26,100 nt of DNA from Chloroflexota bacterium (GTDB lineage: Bacteria; Chloroflexota; Anaerolineae; Anaerolineales; DRMV01), in assembly GCA_013153375.1 (NCBI GenBank), contig JAADEN010000198.1:1-26100 (forward strand), given 5' to 3'. Shown here piece by piece: positions 9,052-15,272 of the stretch. The notes below the pieces were generated by a model. That model was given only the letters and a program-made list of their open reading frames with translations. It ran no database searches and was not told the DNA's origin. A program made the position numbers and the translations under genes. Numbering within the stretch: position 1 is the first letter of the stretch; each line of letters opens with the position of its first letter.

Positions 9052-9155
9052 GAATTACAGCGCAATCCCACCCGGCTCAACGACCGCCTCTGTCCATTTT
9101 TGAATTCAAGGCCACCGAGCGGGGTCTTTTATTTTTGCCTCTGGAGAGCGGCAAG

Positions 9156-10175
9156 ATGATCAAAGCGCGCGGCCTCACCAAATACTACGGTCGGCGTCTC
9201 GCCATCGACCACCTGACTTTCGAAGCCCACAAGGGAGAAATCGTGGGCTTTTTGGGTCCCAACGGCGCGGGCAAGACCACCACCATGCGCATCCTCACCG
9301 GCTACATGCCGCCGTCCGACGGCGACGCCTGGGTGGCGGGCTACCATGTGGTGGACGAGTCCCTGGAAGTGCGGCGTCGGGTGGGCTACCTGCCCGAAAA
9401 TGTCGCCCTCTACGACGACATGACCGTGTGGGACTACCTGCGCTTCATGGGCCAGTTGCGTCAGGTGCCCGACCTGGACGAGCGCATCGCGGAGGTGCTG
9501 GAGCGGGTCAACCTGCTGGAGCGCAGCGAGAGTTTCATCGGCAGCCTCTCCCGGGGCATGCGCCAGCGGGTAGGACTGGCCCAGGCCATCCTGCATCGGC
9601 CCGAAGTGCTCATCCTCGACGAACCCACCATGGGCCTGGATCCCGCGCAGCGGGTCGAGGTGCGGGACCTCATCCGCGAGATCGGCCAGGAGCACACGGT
9701 CATGCTCTCGACGCACATCCTCTCCGAAGCGCAGGAGTTGTGCGACCGGGTGCTCATCATCAACGAAGGCCGCATTCTGGCCGAGGACACGCCCGAAGAG
9801 CTGGAGCTGCGGCTGCGCGGCGCGCAGCGGGTGCGGCTGCAGGTGAGCGGCCCGGCCTCCGCGGCCGAGTTGCAAACCCGCCTGGCCGCGCTGCCCGGCG
9901 TGTTGCAGGTGCACGCCGCGGACGCGCAGCACCTGGAGGTGGAGCTCGCGCCCGACGCGGGGCGCGACCTGCGCCCTGTGCTGGCCCGCGCGGTGCTGGA
10001 TGCGGGCTACGACCTGCACGAGATGTGCACCGTCTCCCTCTCGCTGGAGGACATCTTCTTGCAACTCATCCGCGAAGAGGGCGCGAGCGACCAAGAGGCC
10101 GCGGCTGCGGAGCCCTCGGCCACCACCGAGGCCGCATCGTCCCATCCCGCGTCCGAAGCCGACGAGGAGGCCTGA
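9156..10175 (+). CDS. ABC transporter ATP-binding protein (GldA/NatA-like)
   Basis: 339 residues. Walker A is GPNGAGKT (34-41), the ABC signature is LSRGMRQ (131-137), Walker B is VLILDEP (151-157) with D-loop GLD, and the switch histidine is H187. All catalytic elements are intact. A C-terminal regulatory region of about 120 residues and an Ala/Glu-rich tail follow. The ATG at 9156 has GGAGAG 7 bases upstream and is better than a TTG at 9135. It is the first gene of a four-gene operon; the ABC-2 permease starts 3 bases after its stop. The ATPase powers the membrane permease from the cytoplasmic side. The gene order ATPase, ABC-2 permease, GldG-like and DUF4340 defines a widespread cassette named from Bacteroidota gliding genes. 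Its substrate in non-gliding bacteria is not established. Confidence 0.95.
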   Translation: MIKARGLTKYYGRRLAIDHLTFEAHKGEIVGFLGPNGAGKTTTMRILTGYMPPSDGDAWVAGYHVVDESLEVRRRVGYLPENVALYDDMTVWDYLRFMGQLRQVPDLDERIAEVLERVNLLERSESFIGSLSRGMRQRVGLAQAILHRPEVLILDEPTMGLDPAQRVEVRDLIREIGQEHTVMLSTHILSEAQELCDRVLIINEGRILAEDTPEELELRLRGAQRVRLQVSGPASAAELQTRLAALPGVLQVHAADAQHLEVELAPDAGRDLRPVLARAVLDAGYDLHEMCTVSLSLEDIFLQLIREEGASDQEAAAAEPSATTEAASSHPASEADEEA

Positions 10176-10178
10176 CCC

Positions 10179-10925
10179 ATGCGCACGGTATGGATCATCG
10201 CCCGCCGGGAGTTCCGGCGCTATTTCACCAGCCCGGTCGGTTACCTGGTGTTGTTCCTGTATCTCTTCATCCTGGGGCTCATCGTCAACAACAGCCTGCA
10301 GCAGGCCTACGCGTTCAGCGTGTTCCAGGGGGCCCCGCCGCCGGGGGCCGACATCGTCATCGGCCCGATGCTCACCCTGCTGGTGTTCTCCATCCCCGCG
10401 CTGACCATGCGCCTGCTGGCCGAGGAGCAGGCCAGCGGCACCCTGGAGTTGCTCCTCACCGCGCCCGTGCGCGATTGGGAACTGGTGGTCGGCAAGTGGC
10501 TGGGCGCGTTCTTGTTCGTGGTGGTGCTGTTGGCGCTCACTCTGATCTATCCCCTGGCGCTGCACCTGCTCACCGAGCCGGGGCTGGACTGGGGGCCGGT
10601 CATCAGCGGCTACCTGGGCCTGCTGCTGGTCAGCGCGGCGCTGTTGGCCCTGGGCGTGGCCGTGTCCGCGTTGTTCCGCAGTCAGGTGGCCGCGTTCGTC
10701 GTCACCCTGGCCCTGTTCCTCTTCCTGTGGATGATCAGCAGCCTGGCCTCGGCCGGGAGCCCCAGCGAGGGCGTGCTGCGCTATCTGGATTTCGGCCATC
10801 ACTTCTACACCTCGTTCTTCCGCGGGGTCATTGACCTGCAAGGCGTGGTGTACTACCTCAGTGTGACCGCGTTCGGCCTGTTCGTCGGCACGGTCATCAT
10901 CGAAAGCCGGAGGTGGCGCGGATGA
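10179..10925 (+). CDS. ABC-2 type transporter permease (GldF-like)
   Basis: 248 residues with about six membrane segments (roughly 21-38, 60-76, 105-127, 138-162, 167-188, 222-240). It carries the ABC-2 permease hallmark after TM2, LLAEEQASGTLELLLTAPV, which contains the conserved E-x-x-x-G-T-L-E-L-L pattern. It is the membrane partner of the preceding ATPase and most likely forms a homodimeric exporter or force-transducing complex with it. AGGAGG lies 8 bases before the ATG, inside the end of the ATPase gene. Its stop overlaps the next start by ATGA, which implies coupled translation. The transported substrate cannot be told from sequence. Confidence 0.93.
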   Translation: MRTVWIIARREFRRYFTSPVGYLVLFLYLFILGLIVNNSLQQAYAFSVFQGAPPPGADIVIGPMLTLLVFSIPALTMRLLAEEQASGTLELLLTAPVRDWELVVGKWLGAFLFVVVLLALTLIYPLALHLLTEPGLDWGPVISGYLGLLLVSAALLALGVAVSALFRSQVAAFVVTLALFLFLWMISSLASAGSPSEGVLRYLDFGHHFYTSFFRGVIDLQGVVYYLSVTAFGLFVGTVIIESRRWRG

Positions 10926-12493
10926 ACCCGACGAAAACCTGGCGCACTTGGCTTCCGTGGGTGGCGTTGGGCCTGGCCGTGGTCGGCGCGCTGGTCGCGG
11001 CCGGCGCGTTCTTCATCCTACGGGCCTTCGACACCCCCGTGCGCGTCGGCCTGGCCGTGGCGCTGGTGGGCCTGGCCGCGTTCGTGTACCTGGAACCCGA
11101 GCGGGTGCGCCGCTGGCTCACCGGCCGAGAGGCCCGCTACGGCAGCAACGCGCTGGTGCTGTCCCTGGCCTTCATCGGCATCTTGGCCGCGCTCAACTAC
11201 CTGGCCAGCCTCTACCCCCAGCGCTGGGACCTCACCGAGGACCGCCGCAACACCCTGGCCCCTGAGATCCAGGAAGTGCTGCGGGCCCTGGACGAACCCG
11301 TGACCGCGTACGCGTTCTACTCGGCCAACATCAATCGGGACTACGCGCGCGAGGTCCTGGACAAATTCGCGCTGGCCAGCGAGGGCAAGTTCACCTACAA
11401 GTTCGTGGATCCCATCGCCAACCCCGCGCTGGCCCAGCAATACGGCGTCACCCGCGACGGCACGGTGGTGCTGGTCATGGGCGACCGCCACGAGCAGGTC
11501 CTCTTCCTCTCGGACGAGGAGATCGCCAACGCGCTGGCCCGTCTGATGCGGCCCGAGGAGCGGGTGGTGGTCTTCGTCACCGGCCACGGCGAAGGGGACA
11601 TCGAAACCCTGGGCGAAACGGGCTACTCCCTGCTCAAGGACGAACTCACCAACCGCAACTTCACCGTGCGCACCTGGAGCCTGCCCGCGGAAGGTTCGCT
11701 GCCCGAAGACGCGGATGTGGTCATCTTCGCGGGGCCGACCCAGCCCTTCACCGACAAGGAGCGCCAGGTCATCCAGGACTACCTGGCCAACGGCGGCAGC
11801 GTCATCTTCCTGTTCAACACTTCGGTGGAAGGCGCGGCCGAGCCCGACGCGGACCTGCAGGCCTACCTGGCCGACCAGTGGTTCGTCCAGGTGGACGACA
11901 CGGTGGTGGTGGACACCTCGTCGCCCCAACAGCCCCTCATTGCGGTCGGCATTCCCACCGCGCGGCACCCTGTGACCCAGAAGTTGGCCGGGCTGGTGGT
12001 GCTCTTCCCCGTGGCCCGCAGCGTGCGCGCGCTGGACGGCGCGCCCGCGACCCTCAGCGTCGAGGAACTGCTGCACACCACCGACCGCGCCTGGGCCGAG
12101 ACCGACCTGGCCGCGTTCACCACCTCCACGCCCGAGGGCGCGCAGGTGGCCTACGACGAAGGGGAAGATCTGCCCGGGCCCGTGCCGTTGGTGGTGGTGG
12201 CCCACGACACCCTCACCGACGCCCGCATCGTGGTCGTCGGCGACGCGGACTTCGCCCGCAACGGCTTCTACCAGGCTTACGGCAACGGCCTGTTGCTGCT
12301 CGACGCGGTGGACTGGGCCGCGGGTCAGGAGAACCTGATCACCATCACGCCCAAGCCGCAAACCCAGCGCTACCTCAAGCCCCTGGCCGGTTACGGCTTG
12401 AGCGCGCTGGCGCTGACATCCATCTGCTTGCTGCCCGGTGTGGTGCTGGTCATCGGCGGCGTGGTGTGGTTCCGTCGCCGCATGCGGAGGTGA
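10922..12493 (+). CDS. GldG-like ABC-associated membrane protein
   Basis: 523 residues. There are two N-terminal hydrophobic segments (about 10-33 and 38-56), a third near 77-95, then a large extracytoplasmic domain of about 380 residues, and one C-terminal TM (about 492-515) followed by a basic end (RRRMRR). The start of the soluble part, RWDLTEDRRNTLAPEIQEVL, is the typical opening of GldG/ABC_transp_aux proteins, and VVVFVTGHGEGDIETLG is another family-like stretch. The ATG at 10922 overlaps the permease stop by ATGA and has GGAGG 8 bases upstream; a GTG at 10913 is less likely. By family knowledge GldG associates with GldA and GldF. A role in organising a cell-envelope ABC complex is inferred, and no enzymatic motif is evident. 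Confidence 0.9.
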   Translation: MNPTKTWRTWLPWVALGLAVVGALVAAGAFFILRAFDTPVRVGLAVALVGLAAFVYLEPERVRRWLTGREARYGSNALVLSLAFIGILAALNYLASLYPQRWDLTEDRRNTLAPEIQEVLRALDEPVTAYAFYSANINRDYAREVLDKFALASEGKFTYKFVDPIANPALAQQYGVTRDGTVVLVMGDRHEQVLFLSDEEIANALARLMRPEERVVVFVTGHGEGDIETLGETGYSLLKDELTNRNFTVRTWSLPAEGSLPEDADVVIFAGPTQPFTDKERQVIQDYLANGGSVIFLFNTSVEGAAEPDADLQAYLADQWFVQVDDTVVVDTSSPQQPLIAVGIPTARHPVTQKLAGLVVLFPVARSVRALDGAPATLSVEELLHTTDRAWAETDLAAFTTSTPEGAQVAYDEGEDLPGPVPLVVVAHDTLTDARIVVVGDADFARNGFYQAYGNGLLLLDAVDWAAGQENLITITPKPQTQRYLKPLAGYGLSALALTSICLLPGVVLVIGGVVWFRRRMRR

Positions 12494-12499
12494 GGCGCC

Positions 12500-13138
12500 A
12501 TGATTCGCCGCAGCACATGGATGGTCATTGCCTTGTTTGCGGTCCTGGCCGGGCTGGCCTGGTGGGCCCGGGAACAGAAACAGGCCGCGCCCGAAGATCA
12601 GGCCGAAAGCGAACCCACGGCCACGCCCATGCCGCGGCTGCTGCCCGACCTGGAGCCCGCGGATGTGGAGCGCATCGTGCTCGAAGAGCCGGCCACGGGA
12701 CGGCGGGTCGTGCTGGTGCGCGTGCAGGCCACGCCCACGGCCGAGGCCGAGGGCACACCCGCCCCGCCCGAGGCCGCGGAGCCCCAATGGCGCGTGGAAG
12801 AGCCCGCGGACGCCGAGCCGCCCGAGGCCTGGCGCGTGAACGGCGCGCTGGAAAGCCTGGTCTATGCCCGCATTCTGGCCACCCTGCCCGCGGATACCGA
12901 CCCGGCCACCGTGGGCCTGGCCGGCCCGGCTCAGCGCATCCTCCTGCAAACCCGGGATGGCCGCACCATAACCTTGTGGATCGGCGTATCCACGCCGCTG
13001 CAAAATGGTTACTACTTACGGGTGGACGAAAAGCCCGACATCGTGGCGGTAGGACAATATGGCATTGGTACGCTGTGGGAACTGCTGGACGAGATCGCGC
13101 CTCTAACTGCGACGCCCACGCCGTCACCAACGCCCTAA
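12500..13138 (+). CDS. DUF4340-like membrane-anchored protein
   Basis: 212 residues: one N-terminal TM (about 7-23), then an extracytoplasmic part with Pro/Ala/Glu-rich linkers containing Thr-Pro runs, and a Thr-Pro-rich C-terminus. The segment around WRVNGALESLVYARILATLPADTD and the later beta-rich part (RTITLWIGVSTPLQNGYYLRVD) fit the DUF4340 family, which usually follows a GldG-like gene; this copy is at the short end. AGGTGAGG precedes the ATG, and only 6 bases separate it from the GldG-like stop, so it is the last gene of the cassette. Its biochemical role is unknown. Most of the protein would sit outside the membrane beside the GldG-like domain. The last 150 bases are less GC-rich than the rest of the operon. 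Confidence 0.8.
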   Translation: MIRRSTWMVIALFAVLAGLAWWAREQKQAAPEDQAESEPTATPMPRLLPDLEPADVERIVLEEPATGRRVVLVRVQATPTAEAEGTPAPPEAAEPQWRVEEPADAEPPEAWRVNGALESLVYARILATLPADTDPATVGLAGPAQRILLQTRDGRTITLWIGVSTPLQNGYYLRVDEKPDIVAVGQYGIGTLWELLDEIAPLTATPTPSPTP

Positions 13139-13161
13139 AAAATGCATCCAACATAAGGTTG

Positions 13162-13175
13162 CACCCCAAGGGGTG
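13162..13175. promoter_or_regulatory. Inverted repeat upstream of rpoD (possible operator)
   Basis: CACCCC-AA-GGGGTG is a perfect 6-base dyad with a 2-base centre, too tight to be a normal terminator loop. It lies 124 bases before the rpoD ATG. A weak TTGCAC (13159-13164) overlaps it, with GATAGG-like sequence about 18 bases downstream. This 160-base gap must hold the rpoD promoter or the end of the previous transcript, but I see no convincing -35/-10 pair and no U-tract terminator. A second palindrome, GCGCCCGGGCGC, lies at 13248-13259. Confidence 0.3.
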
Positions 13176-13298
13176 AGGATGGATAGGAAGACAACCGGCA
13201 ATTTTTGATCTACGATAGAAGCGAGGGCCCGCCCCAGGGTCGTCCTTGCGCCCGGGCGCCCCGCGAGTTCGATTCTTTTGAGACGAGGGCAAGGCACG

Positions 13299-14501
13299 AT
13301 GATTGGCGAAGAATTCCTTTATGAAGAAGAATTCTCGGCCGTGGCTCAGTTGGTCGAACTGGGCCGCGAAAAAGGGTATGTGACTTACGACGACATCCTC
13401 CAATTCTTCCCCAAGATCGAAGACGGGGATCTGGATCAGCTGGAGGAGATTTTCGCCGCGCTGATCGGCGCGGGCATCGCATATCTGGAAGACGAACCCG
13501 GCGAAGAGCCCAGCGACGAAGAGTTGCTGGAAGAAGAGGAAGAAACCCCCAAGCCGGCCAAACCCGCGGACGACGAGGACTACCTGGCCAACATTGACAC
13601 CGATGACATGATCGGCCTCTACCTCAAAGAGGTGGGCCGCATCCCCTTGCTGACCGCGGAACAAGAAGTGGAACTGGCCAAGCGCATCGAGGCCGGGCGG
13701 ATGGCGCGCGCCGAGTTGGCTCGGGGCAAGGTCAGCCCCAAACGCCGCGAAGAACTGCGGCGCATCATCGAAGACGGCTGGCGGGCCCGCGAACAACTCA
13801 TCATCGCCAACTCCCGCCTGGTCATCAGCGTGGCCAAGAAGTACATCGGCCGGGGCGTGCCCTTCCTGGACCTCATCCAGGAGGGCAACATCGGCCTCAT
13901 TCGGGCCACCAAGAAGTTCGACTATCGCCGCGGGCACAAGTTCAGCACCTACGCCACCTGGTGGATCCGTCAGGCCGTCACCCGGGCCATCGCGGACCAG
14001 GGCCGCACCATCCGCGTGCCCGTGCACATGGGCGACCAGATCAACAAACTGCTGCGCACCCAGCACCAGTTGACCCAGCGCCTGGGCCGCGAACCCACCA
14101 TCGAGGAACTGGCCAAGGAGTTGGGCATTCCGCCCAAGAAGGTGGAGTACATGATCCAGGTGGCCCGGCATCCCCTCTCGCTGGAGATGCCCACCGACGA
14201 CGACGAGAAGTCGGTGCTGGGCGACTTCATCAAGGACGAAGACGCGCAGGCCCCTGACGAGAACGCCATCCAGGCCCTGCTGCGGGAGCACCTGGAAAAA
14301 CTGCTCAACACCCTGCCCCCGCGCGAGGTGCGCATTCTGCAGTTGCGCTACGGCTTGCTCGACGGCAAGCCCTACACCCTGGAAGAAGTGGGGCGCAAGA
14401 TGGGCATCACCCGCGAGCGGGTGCGGCAAATCGAAGCCCAGGCCCTGGCCCGGCTGCGTAAACCCGAGATTCAACAGCAACTGCGGGAATATCTGAAGTG
14501 A
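13299..14501 (+). CDS. rpoD: RNA polymerase primary sigma factor (RpoD/SigA)
   Basis: 400 residues. A region 1.1-like N-domain (about 10-63) is followed by an acidic linker (64-98), region 1.2 (about 101-133, DMIGLYLKEVGRIPLLT), a short non-conserved insert, region 2 (about 167-236, with DLIQEGNIGLIRATKKFDY and FSTYATWWIRQAV), region 3 (about 246-318), and region 4 (about 332-388) with the 4.2 helix-turn-helix TLEEVGRKMGITRERVRQIE. Having region 1.1 and complete 2-4 marks it as the housekeeping sigma factor, of the compact type found in Firmicutes and Chloroflexota rather than the 600-residue E. coli type. The ATG at 13299 has GAGG and AAGG upstream; an in-frame TTG at 13278 would add seven residues without a good ribosome site. 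It directs core polymerase to TTGACA/TATAAT-like promoters, which agrees with the promoters seen in this window. Confidence 0.97.
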   Translation: MIGEEFLYEEEFSAVAQLVELGREKGYVTYDDILQFFPKIEDGDLDQLEEIFAALIGAGIAYLEDEPGEEPSDEELLEEEEETPKPAKPADDEDYLANIDTDDMIGLYLKEVGRIPLLTAEQEVELAKRIEAGRMARAELARGKVSPKRREELRRIIEDGWRAREQLIIANSRLVISVAKKYIGRGVPFLDLIQEGNIGLIRATKKFDYRRGHKFSTYATWWIRQAVTRAIADQGRTIRVPVHMGDQINKLLRTQHQLTQRLGREPTIEELAKELGIPPKKVEYMIQVARHPLSLEMPTDDDEKSVLGDFIKDEDAQAPDENAIQALLREHLEKLLNTLPPREVRILQLRYGLLDGKPYTLEEVGRKMGITRERVRQIEAQALARLRKPEIQQQLREYLK

Positions 14502-14507
14502 GACGCC

Positions 14508-14533
14508 GGGGGCGATGCGGGCGCATCGCCCCC
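14508..14533 (+). terminator. Hairpin after rpoD (terminator or attenuator without U-tract)
   Basis: A perfect 11-bp stem, GGGGGCGATGC with GCATCGCCCCC, encloses a 4-base loop. It begins 7 bases after the rpoD stop. No U-run follows (AACGCTTGTT), so it is not a classical intrinsic terminator. It may partly end the rpoD transcript or protect its 3' end before maf, whose ATG is 17 bases further on. Confidence 0.55.
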
Positions 14534-14549
14534 AACGCTTGTTCCGACC

Positions 14550-15203
14550 ATGTCCACCGTAGCCTCCTGTCGTCTGCTCTTGGCCTCGGGCTCCCCGCGG
14601 CGCCGCGAACTGGTGCGCTGGCTGGGTTACCCAGTGCGCGTCCAGGTGCCTCAGGTGGATGAAAGCCTCCGCGCGGGCGAGGCGCCCGCCGCGTATGTGA
14701 CGCGCCTGGCCCGGGCCAAGGCCCTCGCCCTCGCGCCCCAGGCCGCGGCCGACGAAATCGTCCTGGCCGCGGACACGGTGGTGGTGGACCGCGGCCGCAT
14801 CCTGGGCAAACCTCGAGACGCCGCGCACGCGGCCGCGATGCTGCGCGCGTTGCGCGGCCGCGCCCATCAGGTGCTCACGGGCTTCGCGCTGCTCTGGCCG
14901 GCCCGCGACCGCGCCCACAGCGAGGTCGTCACGAGCACCGTGCACATGCGGGACCTCAGCGACGCGGAAATCCAGGCCTACATCGCCAGCCGCGATCCGC
15001 TGGACAAAGCCGGCGCTTACGCGGTCCAAAACACCACCTTTCGGCCCGTCGCGCGGGTGGAGGGCTGCTTCGCCAATGTGGTGGGTTTGCCCGTGTGCGC
15101 GGTCGCGCGGGCCCTCATGGCCTGGGGCTGCCCGCGCGTGCGCGGCATCGTCCCACGCTGCGCGCGGGCCTTCGGGTACAATTGTGCCAGCGGTATTCCT
15201 TAA
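14550..15203 (+). CDS. maf: Maf-family nucleoside triphosphate pyrophosphatase
   Basis: 217 residues. Family motifs in order: LASGSPRRREL (11-21), which binds phosphate; VDES (36-39); AADTVV (73-78) with the catalytic aspartate D75; ILGKP (84-88); DKAGAYAVQ (152-160); and GCFANVVGLP (172-181). By family knowledge Maf enzymes hydrolyse non-canonical or modified nucleotides, or dTTP/UTP, to the monophosphate plus pyrophosphate, and act in housecleaning or septum control. Length is near the usual 190-210, with a Cys-containing C-terminal extension of about 20 residues after the last motif. It sits between rpoD and a penicillin-binding protein gene, which fits the frequent linkage of maf to cell-shape genes. 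Which nucleotide is preferred cannot be told from sequence. Confidence 0.93.
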   Translation: MSTVASCRLLLASGSPRRRELVRWLGYPVRVQVPQVDESLRAGEAPAAYVTRLARAKALALAPQAAADEIVLAADTVVVDRGRILGKPRDAAHAAAMLRALRGRAHQVLTGFALLWPARDRAHSEVVTSTVHMRDLSDAEIQAYIASRDPLDKAGAYAVQNTTFRPVARVEGCFANVVGLPVCAVARALMAWGCPRVRGIVPRCARAFGYNCASGIP

Positions 15204-15272
15204 GAAAAGGAACTTCGCCAGGCAGCCCGGACCTCTGCGCAGGTACGCGCTGCCCCTGGAACGGATGGAGCC

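Larger units (their letters stand above)
8754..9155. other. Divergent intergenic region between signalling and ABC operons
   Basis: This 402-base region separates two head-to-head operons and holds one promoter for each. The middle (about 8839-9020) has no credible gene. It contains GC-rich short inverted repeats, including CCACC-TCC-GGTGG and a CCGCCG/CGGCGG pair (8992-8997 with 9015-9020) just upstream of the plus-strand -35. The second pair could be a regulator site, but its repeats are short and common at this GC content. I see no tRNA or riboswitch. Confidence 0.7.

Noticed and set aside
9129..10841. Minus-strand open frame of 570 codons opposite the ABC ATPase and permease genes
   Set aside because: The plus strand has Walker motifs and ABC-2 signatures. 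The antisense product has no recognisable feature.
9156..13138. Assigning a gliding-motility function to the Gld-like cassette
   Set aside because: The ATPase/permease/GldG/DUF4340 set occurs widely in non-gliding bacteria, and no other gliding gene is in the window.
13248..13259. GCGCCCGGGCGC palindrome upstream of rpoD as a terminator
   Set aside because: No loop and no T-tract close by, and such palindromes are common at this GC content.
15196..15212. TTCCTT/AAGGAA stem overlapping the maf stop as a terminator
   Set aside because: Only six mostly A-T pairs, no U-tract, so it is too weak to be a terminator.
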